A stretch of DNA of 64,000 nucleotides from Halichondria panicea (GCF_963675165.1 NC_087378.1:8173809-8237808); one strand, 5' to 3'. Positions 13,365 to 24,831 are shown, numbered from the stretch's first letter. Notes: generated by a model not told the origin, from the letters alone. Made by a program: numbers and translations.

Positions 13365-16300
13365 ATGAACACCTGGTTGAAGGTTCTACTCTTCCTAGCG
13401 GCGGCCGTGTTCTGCTGCGCGCTGGGACAAGACCTGGAGCTTATCCAACACAGGGCAGAGCAGCTATCAGCGCAACAGGAGCTGAGGCAAGAAAACGACC
13501 CTGTGGAGGTGATAGAACATGTGGAAAAGGCTTTAGACCAACTCACCAAGCTGTGGACAGACCCTGAGAGTGCTGAGGGGCTACTAGATGCTAGGAATGA
13601 TGTTTACTCCTCCAACGAGTGTTTGCAGGCTGCATGGAACCTTTCCTCACGCACGGACGATTACGGCCTCCCCTTACTGGTCGATGTCATAGACTCCTTT
13701 GGAAAGCTTGGTGCAGGTTAGTCAGTGTTTACTTGTAATGCTAGAGCGTGCTATGGTACAAGATAAACACACATTGTAGGCAACAAGCTTTGCAACAATA
13801 TTATTTTGTCTGAGCTAACACACCCGTACCCGGCCTGAGTTACGCTTATCTGCTACAATATACAATTTGGAACGTAGAATTCACCACCTTCCTTACAGTA
13901 CAGCTAGCCTAGCCTGAGACAAATGTTGGGGAAGGTCCGCCCATTAATACATACCGTATATCTTCTAATTTGTCGGACAGCAAAAAATAATTATTTTGAA
14001 AATTGTCCGGGTATAATTGGAACAGATTTTATAGAGCATGCGGAGTGTCCGGAATAATTAGAACAAGCAAGCAGCTGCATGCGAGCTAGCTAATTAGTGT
14101 ACGTCCGAATAGTTGTACTAGCTATCTAAAACTAGCTACTCAAATCTATCTAACTGCAGCACTCTAAGTCTTACTTGCCGTCTATGAATGTAACTCAACT
14201 TTTCAATGTATTGTCCGGACAAATGTAATATTAAAGCACTGGAGTGTCCGTTGTATTAGAACAACGAAAATCGCCCAAAAGAGTGTCCGGGTAATTAGAC
14301 GATAATATACGGTACACACTGGAGTTTGTAGAATCTTTGCAACACGTGTTGGCACTGCGGTTCCTTATATGGGAAATGCCAAAACAGACCACAGTGTGTA
14401 CACAAAATCCATATAAGGAACGCGTTACGCTCTACGCCTTTATTGTGTGTTACAAAGATACTGCACAATATATGTACATGTAGATAACATTATCTTTGGT
14501 TCCGCCACGGTTATCTATACTGCCAGTGTAACCATAATTACATTATCCTAACTCATTGTCTATGTCTGCATCCCTAGCCACAATTACATTACCTAGGTAT
14601 TCATTGTGTGCAGGTGTTCTGAAAGGTGACCTCTACATGTTGGGATCCTACGATGAGTGCCTTGACATCCAAAATGACACCACACAATATTGTTTGGCCT
14701 CAATTGCCCTCGATTTACCCATCAAAACACCCTTACCACTCGTCTTCTCGGTTGGAATGTGTGTACCCCAGGAGTGCACTGTAGCGAACCTCACTACCAT
14801 AGTCAATACAATTCCTGGTTTGAAAATCCAAGCTAACCCCATGAAACCCGGAAGTCTCGTGGACTGTCAGCCCTACAAGAATCCCCCTTACGACGCGAAG
14901 GCTATCATCATGATCTTCGTTTGCTTCTTGATTGTTACTATTGTACTTGCCTCCACGATAACAGACTTATTCGTCCGGCTTTGGAAGGATGGGACAATAC
15001 ACCACTACTTTCCACTCCCCCCTAGGCCTAAATCTAACAGCGATGTGTCTGATGACGAACCACTTCTTTTGGGCCCGGTTGTTCCCAAAAAGAAACCATC
15101 CAAGTGCGATCCCATGGAGTGGGTCCAAGCGTTCTCCCTGTATAAGACTTTGGGAACCGTCTTCTCCACTAAACAAACCTCGGCGGCCATTACCTGTATC
15201 AATGGAATAAGAGTCCTCAGTATTCTGTGGGTCATTATCTGTCATGCCTATGTCTGGGTGTTCCAATACACGGGGGCCGACAACACGCTGAATCTGCTTC
15301 AAACTTTGAAAAGATTTTCTTTCCAAGTAATATCAAATGGATTTTTCTCTGTGGACAGTTTTTTCCTTCTTAGCGGCTTGCTAGGTGCTTACTTGACCCT
15401 GAGGCAAATGCAAAGACGAAAAGGGAAATTCCCCTTTGTGATGTACTACGTCCATCGGTACCTTCGCCTCACTCCAGTGTATGCGTTTGTAGTATTCTTT
15501 TATTGGTTTCTCCTGAAGCAGCTTGGCAACGGACCTACTTATGGCGGCCTATCTTCGTATTTTCAGGAAAGGTGCGATAAATATTGGTGGACCAATTTCC
15601 TATACATTAACAACATTTACCCTTGGAAAATTGGAGACGAATGTCTTGGCTGGTCTTGGTACCTTGCCAACGACATGCAGTTCTTTGTCATCTCTCCTCT
15701 CATTATCATACCGATGTATTTCTTGTTCCCCCTCGGAATTGCCATTGTTACTGGCTTACTGTTAGGGAGTTTTATTTCGACTGGAGTACTGGCTGGGGTC
15801 TTTGATATTCAAGCTAATACTTTCGCAGCATTTGCTTACGGATATAACACGACTGTGACAGAAGATACCAGTGACCTTCTCTACACCAAACCATGGCACC
15901 GTATTCAGCCATACCTGGTTGGACTCGTTATCGGTTACCTGTTGTTCAAACAAGTTCGTGTGCCCTTCAATCGCTATTTCAAACTGGTCTCGTATCTTGT
16001 CCTGTGGGCGTTGGCCATCATACTCAGCATGGGAACAGTGTACGGCTTATACGGCACCTGGAACGGTCATGTCCCCTCCCCAGCTGAGAATATTATCTAC
16101 CTAACGTTTTCTCGATTTGCATTTTCGCTAGGGGTGGGCCTACTGGTGTACATCTGTCACAACGGCTATGGTGGATGGATCAACACGTTTCTCTCCATGA
16201 AGATGTGGATACCGGCTGGTCGCCTGGCCTTCAATGCCTACCTCATCCATCCTGTTATTTTGACCGTGGTATTTGGCGATCTAAGGAGCCCGATGCATAT

Positions 16301-16595
16301 CACTGATGTTGAGATGGCTGTGTACGCAGTGGGTCTTTGTACATTATCGTTTGGAGCTGCTTTTTTGCTCACTGTATTTGTTGAGTTTCCATTTGGTAAT
16401 CTCGAGGTTGCCTTCTTCAAGTTATTTGGTGTTGGTGCACGAGAGAGTACACGTACTGCCACAGAGGCTAAAGACCACGCCACTCACGATGGACACCCAC
16501 CCAACAATGTGTTGGCCAATGGAGAAATGGAAGATAAGAAAAGCAAGAACTCTGAAATGGAAGATAAGAAAGACAAGAAGTCTATCAATGCTTGA
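13365..16595 (+). CDS. NRF-6-like membrane protein: NRF domain plus acyltransferase-3 domain
   Basis: Two exons, 13365-13716 and 14614-16595, join in phase 1 to give 777 residues. A signal peptide (MNTWLKVLLFLAAAVFCCAL) precedes a Cys-containing extracellular NRF domain (SSNECLQAAWNLS, YDECLDI, YCLAS, GMCVPQECT). After the first membrane segment (IIMIFVCFLIVTIVL) comes an acyltransferase-3/OafB-type multi-pass domain. It starts at NGIRVLSILWVIICHAYVW and includes DSFFLLSGLLGAYLTL, HRYLRLTPVYAFVVFFYW and GWSWYLANDMQFF. The His in the first helix and the RxxR-type YLRLTP motif are the likely catalytic features of the family. The C-terminus is a charged tail with a repeated EMEDKK motif. C. elegans NRF-6 relatives affect lipid uptake and drug sensitivity. 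The substrate here is unknown. Confidence 0.92.
13950..14316. mobile_element. MITE-like element with imperfect terminal inverted repeats in the NRF-like intron
   Basis: The left end taccgtatatcttctaattt and the right end aattagacgataatatacgg are near reverse complements. The motif gtccgg(g/a) recurs inside in both orientations (near 14007, 14049, 14214, 14244 and 14286). No ORF. Confidence 0.65.
14360..14421. repeat. 13-bp perfect inverted repeat with ~36-bp loop
   Basis: gttccttatatgg (14360-14372) and ccatataaggaac (14409-14421) are exact reverse complements. The core ccttatatgg fits the CArG-box form CC(A/T)6GG, apart from the phase of the A/T run. This could be a stem or paired factor sites. 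Confidence 0.5.
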
Positions 16596-16805
16596 AGAAC
16601 ACATGAACTTACTATTGAACTCACTATTGATGTATCATGCATGTATATAATCATAGACTTGAATTACACATATAAAGTGGACGTTGTATTTACAGGTGTG
16701 TATGTTTAACACCTTATAGTGGTTTAACATGAACAATCATGTTATTGTGCTGACTTTACAAGTGTTGTTTTACTGAAGATTGACTTGTATACTAAAACCG
16801 AAGTG

Positions 16806-16811
16806 AATAAA
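16806..16811 (+). terminator. Candidate poly(A) signal of the NRF-like gene
   Basis: AATAAA about 210 bases after the stop codon in AT-rich sequence. No closer canonical hexamer was seen. Confidence 0.45.
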
Positions 16812-16852
16812 AATGAAGCATGCATGCACGACACAACTACCTTAATTAAATT

Positions 16853-17041
16853 AAGGTCACATATTTTCGCGCGTATTAATTTCTGCTATTTCTGCGAATG
16901 AGAGTAAAATCGCAAAAATTAGTACTCGCAAATAATTGGCCGCCCTCTTGTTTAGATCGACATTTCGCAAAAAATTATACCAGCAAAATGTACAAAACTG
17001 TAAAAACGCAAACAAATCTACCTGTGAAAATATGTCACCTT
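16853..17041. mobile_element. Small MITE with 18-20-bp terminal inverted repeats
   Basis: The left end aaggtcacatattttcgc is the near-exact reverse complement of the right end gtgaaaatatgtcacctt. The interior repeats cgcaaa-type motifs. It has no coding capacity and lies between the NRF-like gene and the SHFL-like cluster. Confidence 0.75.
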
Positions 17042-17071
17042 AGATACTATAAATTACAATTTATAGTATCT
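17042..17071. repeat. Perfect 14-bp inverted repeat, 2-bp loop
   Basis: agatactataaatt and aatttatagtatct are exact reverse complements around ac, directly abutting the MITE at 16853-17041. It may be its target-site palindrome or a separate hairpin element. Confidence 0.7.
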
Positions 17072-17107
17072 ATGCTTAAGGTATTGCGTTCTCTATATAG
17101 TTTATAA

Positions 17108-17569
17108 TCATCCACACTGAGAGCTGGCTCCACCCTTAACGACCTTCAGAGACGTGACTACACCACCCCCCATCTCATCTCGTTGGGTCTTCATGTTGGG
17201 ACAGCCAAGACATCCATTACACTCACTGCAGTTGTGCACATTGTCCGATTGCTTGTTGATACGACGCAGAGGGGAGAAACTATGAGGACTCACTTGACGA
17301 TCACAGTCAGTGGCATAACAGGGAGCTGTGTCGCTCATCTTGCATCGAACAGTGTACATTCGCAATGCATGCCCAATACTGCAACTAAAGTGGCAGATAT
17401 GAACATACAGCTCTTCTCCGGTGGGCACTGGTTGTTTCTGTTGATTACACACATAACAACGAGAGGTGCCGTCAATGGGAACTCTTTCGTACCATAATCG
17501 AAACTCATGCCAGGCAAATTTCCCCGGGCATGTTTTACAAATAAACTGTCTTAGTTGAGTTGCTGACAT
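17108..17569 (-). CDS. SHFL/C19orf66-like zinc-ribbon protein, copy 1
   Basis: Intronless, 153 residues. The Cys/His layout follows the core of vertebrate SHFL (Shiftless), a host factor that blocks -1 ribosomal frameshifting and restricts RNA viruses. In order: RQFICKTC, an aromatic/basic stretch with LWYERVP, CYVC, HICHFSCSIGHA, DTAPCYATDC with the following P, and the terminal HNCSECNG plus CPN. Human SHFL has the matching order CSSC, WRRVP, CRKC, HCPKC, PCYGC, HSC. The N-terminal helical part of SHFL is absent and the protein ends in a short Gly/Ser tail. It is the most divergent of three tandem copies. Family membership is recalled rather than searched. Antiviral activity here is untested inference. 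Confidence 0.7.
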   Translation of the reverse strand: MSATQLRQFICKTCPGKFAWHEFRLWYERVPIDGTSRCYVCNQQKQPVPTGEELYVHICHFSCSIGHALRMYTVRCKMSDTAPCYATDCDRQVSPHSFSPLRRINKQSDNVHNCSECNGCLGCPNMKTQRDEMGGGVVTSLKVVKGGASSQCG

Positions 17570-17853
17570 TTTACTGTATTATTGTTAGTTGTTAATGCCA
17601 GCTTTTATACACAGCGTGATGGGGGTGCCTTGTGACGCTTGCAGATGTGGTGCAATTGACATGTGAAGTTCATTCATTTCATAAATACTATTAGTGCAAT
17701 AAGTCCCTGGTGTTTCCCCAAATTACACAAACATAGCATAATATAATGAAATAATATAGTACATATATAGCATAAATAATTAAGCTAATTATAATGGATA
17801 ATTACAGTAAGAAGTACAATGTGTACGTACATGCACCATCACTTAAAAGCTAG

Positions 17854-18240
17854 CTAGTCATGACTGGACATGTTGGGACACTTCCCGCTGCCATTGCATC
17901 TACTGCAAGAGTGTTTATTGTCTGTCTTCTTGTCTATTCGTCGTCTTGGTCCCATCTCATCGGGATTGTTGACTGTGTCACACTTGTAGCAGGTGGCAGT
18001 GTCGCTCATCCTGCACACTACACTGTACGTGTGTCCACACTCACAGGTGAAGGAGCACACGCCCACTCCGTTCTCATCTCCTCTCTCGCATGCAGTCTTT
18101 AGTTCATTACAGCCTCGACACCTCATCTGAGCTGGCTTGCTGTCAGGGCAACGCTTAAACCAACGGCAGACAGAGTAGCGTGGGTTAGGGGGCTCACACT
18201 TGGTACACTCAAACTGCCTCCAGTGCCATTGACCAGACAT
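17854..18240 (-). CDS. SHFL/C19orf66-like zinc-ribbon protein, copy 2
   Basis: Intronless, 128 residues. Motif order: RQFECTKC, YSVCRWFKRCP, MRCRGCNE, a VGVCSFTCECGHTYSVVCR block, DTATCYKC, then KHSCSRCNGSGKCPNM. The block CxxC, (W/F)K..P, CxxC, F-x-C-x-C-G-x-x-Y, CYxC, HSC...CPN is shared with copy 3 and with the SHFL zinc domain. Spacing to copy 1 is 284 bp and to copy 3 496 bp. All three are on the same strand with no introns, which suggests tandem duplication of a single-exon gene. The start is the first Met ahead of the first CxxC. Confidence 0.75.
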   Translation of the reverse strand: MSGQWHWRQFECTKCEPPNPRYSVCRWFKRCPDSKPAQMRCRGCNELKTACERGDENGVGVCSFTCECGHTYSVVCRMSDTATCYKCDTVNNPDEMGPRRRIDKKTDNKHSCSRCNGSGKCPNMSSHD

Positions 18241-18736
18241 CTCACTGCAGGAACTGGGATGTAGAAGTTTATTCTATACTTGACTGTGACAGATCTTTGA
18301 TTTGCTATACTGTATCAATATAATTACATGTAGTAAAGCTTTATTTTGTCTAACCAATAACTTAGCATTCACTTAGCTATATAATGATCTAATGGATAAA
18401 TAGTGTATTTGAAAGCTTGTAAGAGGTTTATACAATTATGTAAGAGATAGCTGTGAGAGGTGTGGTGAATATGATATGCATGGTTAAGGGAATTATATAA
18501 TATGTCAATTAACATGCAGTTTCCCTAACATCTGTACAGGTACAATGTGTACAGATAATCACATCTGCTCAATTCCACTAAACACAACTGTGTATTCACA
18601 TGTTTTGAGTAGACTGATTATGAATATCTGTTACTGGTAAAACACAATAAGGAAGAAATAGTACAATACTGAGAACCAACTACTATTTAATACAGTGGTG
18701 CAGTATAAGAGGTATCAAGAATGTTGTCTGCAAAAG
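18241..18736. other. AT-rich spacer between SHFL-like copies 2 and 3
   Basis: No ORF or repeat recognised. It should hold the promoter of copy 2 and the 3' flank of copy 3. Confidence 0.6.
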
Positions 18737-19153
18737 CTAGGTGTTCCTAGGACGTCTCGATCGGTCCACTAAATTAGGGCATCTTTTCCCACCGTGACTG
18801 CACCGGCTACAAGAATGCTTCTTTTTAGTCTTCCTGTAGACATCTCCAGGAGTAACTCTCGTTGGATGATATTCATTTCGACACTCATAGCATTTGGTAG
18901 TGTCTACTCCTCGACAAAGCACTGTGTACTCGTTCCCACACTGACAATCAAAGAAGCCCACTCCCACCATCTCCCCTTCTTCAACTTCTACAGCTGCCTT
19001 CTTTTCACCACATTCTCTACACACGGCGTACGGGTGGTTAACAGATACTTTCTTGAACCATCTACAAACTTGATACTTCTTGTTTTGTGGTATACAAGTA
19101 TCACAAAGAAACTCCCTCCATTCCTTCTTAGCTCTTCTTCTAGGCATCCCCAC
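18737..19153 (-). CDS. SHFL/C19orf66-like zinc-ribbon protein, copy 3
   Basis: Intronless, 138 residues. It begins with a basic leader (MGMPRRRAKKEWREF), then LCDTC, YQVCRWFKKV, AVCRECGEKK, GFFDCQCGNEYTVLCR, DTTKCYEC, HPTRVTP and KKHSCSRC...KRCPNL. The segment around CYEC and HPTR closely mirrors the CYGC...YPTRILPP region of human SHFL, the best evidence for the family. A second Met six bases downstream could also be used. The basic N- and C-termini would suit RNA or ribosome contact, which is inference. Confidence 0.75.
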   Translation of the reverse strand: MGMPRRRAKKEWREFLCDTCIPQNKKYQVCRWFKKVSVNHPYAVCRECGEKKAAVEVEEGEMVGVGFFDCQCGNEYTVLCRGVDTTKCYECRNEYHPTRVTPGDVYRKTKKKHSCSRCSHGGKRCPNLVDRSRRPRNT

Positions 19154-19455
19154 TATCCAACTTCAATCTCATTAGCTTATACACTATACATGTACAGTAA
19201 AGCTCTTCCTGCAATTCAAATTTAAGAAGAGTTATCTGTTTATACAACATATACCACCAGGTCACATGATCCTATATATACACATAGACACTCCTGTTCC
19301 TATAGCCCCCCCCCCCACACATAGCAAGGCAGATGTAATGAATTGAACAAGTACAACAAATATATTTCACAAGAACAACACAACCTGAGAACTGAATCAA
19401 CAGATGACAATTGAATAAAGCAAGCTAATGAGAGGCTGAGAGTGTTCAAGAAGTG

Positions 19456-21630
19456 CTATCTCTGAGTGTTTGACAGTTTGACTATTTTACGTGCTTCTCT
19501 TAGACCACTCAAGTAGGCACCTGTCACGGTCTGTGGGTAGCGTCGATTGGTGGCCTACAGAGACAACACACGACACACACTAAACATGGTTGCCATTGAT
19601 AACAGCACAAACCAATGAAACCATTACATCATCAGTAGAATACCTTTAGAGCATATTCTCAAGGAACTACGATACTTAAAACCACGAAGATTCCATGGTG
19701 AAGCCACAACCACTATTTGTACATGTAGTAAATATATAAATTGGCCTAAAGCAGGGGATACTACACAAAGCACCACAATGAGCAGTGTACACTGTGAGGG
19801 ATGTACACTACATGTAGGTGTGTGGGGGGCATTAACCGACCACTCACCTCTCCAGCAAAGAACAGTGTGTCCCCTATCTCCTCAGCCAGAGCATCATAAT
19901 CCTCCCCAGACGATCCCACGGCAGCATACGAGTATGACATCATAGCATAGGGGTCTTCCCCCCATCGACTGATGACATAACTCAATGGCTCAGGAACCTC
20001 CTCTCCAGGGAACATCTTACGAAGAGTGGCCACACATCGAGACACTATTGCAGCATCTGAGCTCAATTGGAACTGTTTCAAGGCTTCACCAGACACGGTG
20101 GTTAATAGGATATGACTAGGTTCAGAGGTCAAATCGTCTGGTTTAGAGTCCGTAGCTGTGGTGACGGTGTTGCTTCTGTTAGAGAAATCGTAGAATACTC
20201 CAAACAGCGCTCGCTCAGCTCTATTGGAGGAGATATGGCCAAAGAAATCAGCCTCCCCGACTGCCCCCCTCCAGAATGGTTCAGGAAACTTGAGAGCCAC
20301 CTGCAATAGTGGGGAAGATTATAATACTGTACTGAATATTCTACTGTGTACTATAATAACTATGTGTATGCAAATTATAACTAACAGGCAAATACATAAT
20401 GTGCAAAGGCATGGGGTAAAAAACAAATACACACTGGCTCTAGATACACAATGACATGTACAAAAGCCCCACCCACCTTCTCAACAAGCCCCGCCCCCAG
20501 GCTTTGTATGGCTTGTGTCTTCCTCTCAGGCAGTGACGGGGTGAAGCAAATCATGTTGCTCTTGAGTACAGAGAGGGGGACAGTCACTATCACCTGAAGA
20601 GGGGTCAGAGGTCAACATAATTATTATCACCGGAGGTCCCTTCTAGAGTTGGCTCTGTAACTAGAGTTCTGGTGATCCAAATTCAACGATTTTATGATTT
20701 AATGAAAGCTTAGAAGGAGTTCTTTCAGATGGTATGCTTAAATCACAAATTTGAAATGGGCCAAAATTTCCTATTTTTGGAAAAAGACCATGGGCTATAA
20801 ACAGGCTAAAAAATAGACTTTTGATTTTAACACATCATCTGAAAGGCCTCTCTCTAAGCTTTCGTAAAATCATAAAATTAATGTATTTGGACCAACGAAA
20901 CTAAAGTTATGGCTGTTCAAAGATCTCTACTTAACACTAAGTACATGCATGTACATGTACATGCCATTATTCCACAAAATGTTTGAACACACACCTTGTC
21001 CGCTTGGTAGAGCTTCCCCTGAGAGTCAGTCACCCTCACGCCCCCACCACCAGGCACCAAGTCCACACGCTTCACAACCGTGTCCAACTGTATGTCCATG
21101 TCCTCGGCCAGACGAGAGAATATCATACCAAACCCATCAGGCAGGAGGGCGTGGCAACCAGAGAACTGAGCAAAGTTGTCATTATGGTCCCAATTGAAGG
21201 ATGAGATCTAAAAGGGGTAATGAAGATGTCACTGAACTGTATTTATTTCGTCACAGACCCCAAAAAATTTTAACTTTCCATGCTCTCACATGACACCAAC
21301 ACTGTACCTTGTCTATAGTGGCTCCACAGGCAAACTCCAAGTTGCTGTAGTGGAAGTCCAGTATCCGATCTTCCTCCTACAGATTATGTGATAGTCACAG
21401 GACACGTTAGACCACACCTACCTCAGTGAATGGTCGTCCTTGTCTCTCCTCCATCACCACTTGCTCATGCAGGTCAGTCAACTTCTCTAAAGAGGAGGGA
21501 GGGAGGAGACAGAACTAATTAAACCTTGGAATAAAATATAATGGGTTATGGTCCATTGCAAAATTTCAATCAAAATATATACCTCCCTGGGGATAGTGGG
21601 AAGAAAGGGAGAGTGGCCCCTCAAAGATTC

Positions 21631-21661
<31 letters not shown>

Positions 21662-21718
21662 ACACACCCACCCACACACACACACACACACCCACACCCA
21701 CACACACACACACACACA

Positions 21719-21760
<42 letters not shown>

Positions 21761-24700
21761 CACAAGGCTCACACTACACAAGGCTCACACTGTGACATGC
21801 ACACAGTACGTACTTTCCAATGAGAAGTCGTTGCCATGGTGAGACCGCCACTCGGAGAGTCTATCTAGAGTGGTGTTGTAGTGTCGCTCCACTGCCAGAT
21901 CCAACTGCTTGTCAGGGCGACGCCCACTCTCATCAAATAGCTCACACGTTTCCTCGTTAATCATTCTCAGAGGAAGACCAAGTTGCCGACTCAGCAAAGT
22001 GAAGGGATTGTTGGACATGCCAGTGATGAACATGGCACCCATACCAACGCACTTGCCCAGCGAGTGGTCGTCACGGACACGCCCACCAATACGCCCACTC
22101 GCTTCAAGCAAACGAACCTACAATGAGTGGGTGGGACAATAAGGCATAAAATTTATTTAGCAAATGATAAATAAGTATGCGTAAGATTAAGTTTTTATTT
22201 CACAGACCTGAAAGCCAAAGTTCTTGAGATGATGAGCTGCAGACAAACCTGCTGCCCCCGTCCCTACAATCAGGACAGTGCCACGCCCATCACGTGCGTA
22301 TGGTAGGGGGCGTGACACATTGTTGAGTAGCCCCACGTTAATGTACCCCTGCTCAGTGAGGTACTGGTGGATCCGGGGGAGCTGATAGGAGCACCAGATA
22401 CGAGTGATGCCACGGAGACTCAGACCTTGTATGCAGCGACCAACTGTGAGGTACTCCTGAAGAGAGGGGGTCATGTGATAGTGATGGGGGTCATGTGATG
22501 GTGATGAAGGTCATGTGATGGTGATGGAGGTCATGTGATGGTGATGGAGGTCATGTGACAGTGATGGGGGTCAAGCGATTATCTCACCTTATGGCTGTAG
22601 AACCAGAGAGCTAGGATGACATTCCTCATGATACAGAATAGTTCCAGTCGAGGGCTGTGTCCCTTGGACTGAGCGTCCGTCTGCCTACAAGGGATGGGGG
22701 AAGGGGCACGGTAGTGGGATATTAACTAGTTAAAATCGAAAGTCTATTTTGGGCCTGTTTTCGACAAAATACCATGGGCTATAGCCCATGGTTTTTCCCC
22801 CGAAAAATAATAGGAAATTATGGCCCATTTCAAATTTGGGATTTGAGCATACCATCTGAAAGAGCTCTTTCCAAGCTTTCAGAAAATCAGAAATTCGTTG
22901 AATTGGGACCATCAGAACTCTAGTTACAGAGCCAACTCTAGTACTACATGCAAGCCTTCTCTCTTACTTGCAATACTCAGGGAACTGTTGCATCTCCTCG
23001 GGTTCCATGCTGTCCGGAGTGAAGGCTCGTGCCCTGGGCCCGTCCTGAGGGTGGTTGAACGGGTGGAGGGGGTCGTTGATCACTGAGATAGCACACAATG
23101 GGACCTCTCCTGGGGGGCAGCAGGGGGGTTAATGAAGGCGGGGGTTGGGGGGGTTAGTTTGTGGTGTAATCAAGCAGCAGTCTTACATGTACTGTATTAG
23201 CCACTAGCAAAATACAGCAAAATACAACATAAAAATGCAATAGCTTCGATACTGAACAACATTGCCACAAAGTCAATAGTCAATATTTCTGCTCATACTC
23301 TGATATGAGTGCCCTCACCTTCCTCCTTGCCATTAAGCTCCTCCTTCCTTCGCTCCATGACTGCCTTGACGTGTGCCACAGTTGTGGGGCTGATCCCCAC
23401 GCCCTCAGGCACATACTCACTGAGCAGTGGGGCGAGGACAGAGTAACGCAACAGAGGAGTGTAACTCATGGTGTGTATCCAATGAGGGCTGGACACCATC
23501 CCCGCCACCTACAGGGACACCAGATCTCCAATATTTTGTACAATAATTGATGAAATTACGAGTAAATGCGTATAATTATACCAGAAAAATGTCTCTATTT
23601 GTACTCAGAGGCTCTTGTACTATTGTACTTATGAGAATGGCCAACCACCATAATTAAGCTTTTATAATCATTATGGACCAAAGTCTCCTCTGCTCATACA
23701 GGTTACTGGTACTATGTGGGGCTCTGGTGATCACGAGAACAATCGCCGTACCCTGCCCTGCCTACCTCATCTTCAGGTATGGAGCAATCCGTACACTTGA
23801 CTATGTTCTGTTTGACATGACGCAGGTCTATGGATGGTGGGAGCTTGCGCCACTTGCCACACCCCTCTCTTGTACACTGTACCCACACTGGGAGGTACTG
23901 GTCCATTAGGAAGGTCTTAGGACCTGGACTCAGTTTATCCCCTCCTGCCTCACGATCCCACATAGCCGACCACGTCATGAAGATGGTATGGCCAGGCTTG
24001 TTGCTATAGTGTGTGCATCACATGATATCGTGTTAGTCACTGTGGCTAGGAATTTATGATTTACAGTAATCATAGTTACAAGCATATAATTATTAGACTA
24101 CCCACATTCAGTGATTACACATACTAACCCTAACCCTCACCTTCTGTAGAAGTACTCGAAGCATTCGTTACAGAAGTGTTGTCCAGCACTGAGGTGGTAC
24201 CAACGTGACGTGTACCCGTTCTTAGCACACCTGTGTGTGGGTGGAGGGAACCAGGTATTACCATCCATAACAACACAACTATAGCTCTATGTAACAACTA
24301 CCATTACGCTAGTGACTACCATTACGCTAGTGACTACCATTACGCTAGTGACTACCATTACGCTAGTGACTACTATGGCATCCATAGCTCCTGTACAATA
24401 CAGCAGGCTATGCTACCACTCTGACCTGCCACTACCATTACGACCATGGCATCCATAGCTCCTGTACAATACAGCAGGCTATGCTACCACTCTGACCTGC
24501 CACTCTGACCTGCCACTACAATCAATTTAACCACCAATTTGACTTGTACTAGCATAATTATGAATGATAATTGTTAAATTGAAATTTGCAGAAAATAGCC
24601 CACTAAGAAAACCCTGGGCATGCAGATCCCAGCTATAGCATTAAGACACTCCATTGCTCACTTGTCTGTAGCCCTCACAAAGCAGAATGGGTCTGCATTG

Positions 24701-24831
24701 ATGATCTCACAAGCTTTTCGATCACACTTCTTGGGGGCCCTGGCCACCTTCTCCCCCGGTGCCCCCTGGTGGGGGGTGCCCGGCTTCCTCTTACGACCAC
24801 CACCCCCTGAACCCTCGGGAGTAGACGCCAT
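19456..24831 (-). CDS. KDM1B: Lysine-specific histone demethylase 1B (LSD2)
   Basis: Fourteen in-phase exons: 24662-24831, 24141-24230, 23766-24003, 23319-23508, 22968-23109, 22588-22684, 22208-22456, 21814-22117, 21422-21486, 21308-21376, 20995-21207, 20477-20593, 19848-20300, 19456-19554; 831 residues, close to human KDM1B (822). It is an FAD amine oxidase that removes methyl groups from H3K4me1/2. N-terminal C4H2C2 finger (KCAKNGYTSRWYHL, HFCNECFEYFYRS), CW finger (LPVWVQCTREGCGKWRKLP, then KCTDC), SWIRM domain, FAD-binding GTGAAGLSAAHHLKNFG and LLEASGRIGGRV, and the oxidase core. The catalytic-pocket Lys is kept in GAGLVEKVALKFP, and FFGHI and the C-terminal TVTGAYLSGLREARKI are kept. The CW finger plus lack of a Tower insertion separates it from KDM1A. 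Introns carry foldback repeats and several minisatellites. Confidence 0.96.
20636..20932. repeat. Foldback repeat family, copy in KDM1B intron
   Basis: Opens with agagttggctctgtaactag and closes with actaaagttatggctgttca. Arms of ~90 bp are partly inverted (gattttatgatttaatgaaa versus ctttcgtaaaatcataaaat). The centre holds accatgggctat. Confidence 0.85.
21635..21765. repeat. (CA)n microsatellite in KDM1B intron
   Basis: About 130 bp of CA repeats interrupted by CC and CT steps, followed by a short duplication (ctacacaaggctcaca). It creates spurious Thr-His and Cys-Val reading frames. Confidence 0.95.
22468..22575. repeat. ~19-bp minisatellite in KDM1B intron
   Basis: Five to six copies of a ggtcatgtgatggtgatgg-like unit with single-base differences, just downstream of exon 6 in the direction of transcription. 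Confidence 0.85.
22725..22945. repeat. Foldback repeat family, copy in KDM1B intron
   Basis: The centre contains the full palindrome accatgggctatagcccatg. The right arm runs ccaagctttcagaaaatcag to ctagttacagagccaactct, the reverse complement of the left end of the copy at 20636. Confidence 0.85.
24280..24510. repeat. 18-bp tandem repeat and a duplicated ~50-bp segment in KDM1B intron 1
   Basis: Four copies of accattacgctagtgact, then two copies of a segment containing ctgtacaatacagcaggcta followed by ccactctgacctg. Confidence 0.85.

Noticed and set aside
14967-15326. 119-codon minus-strand ORF
   Set aside because: Shadow of the NRF-like acyltransferase exon.
17042-17071. microRNA or terminator hairpin
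   Set aside because: A 14-bp AT-rich stem with a 2-base loop adjoining a MITE. Element-associated palindrome is more likely.
21487-21823. Thr-His and Cys-Val repeat proteins
   Set aside because: Artefact of the CA microsatellite in a KDM1B intron.
23293-23508. Independent small gene starting at a GTG
   Set aside because: It is KDM1B exon 4, entered through a splice acceptor. The GTG is an internal Val.
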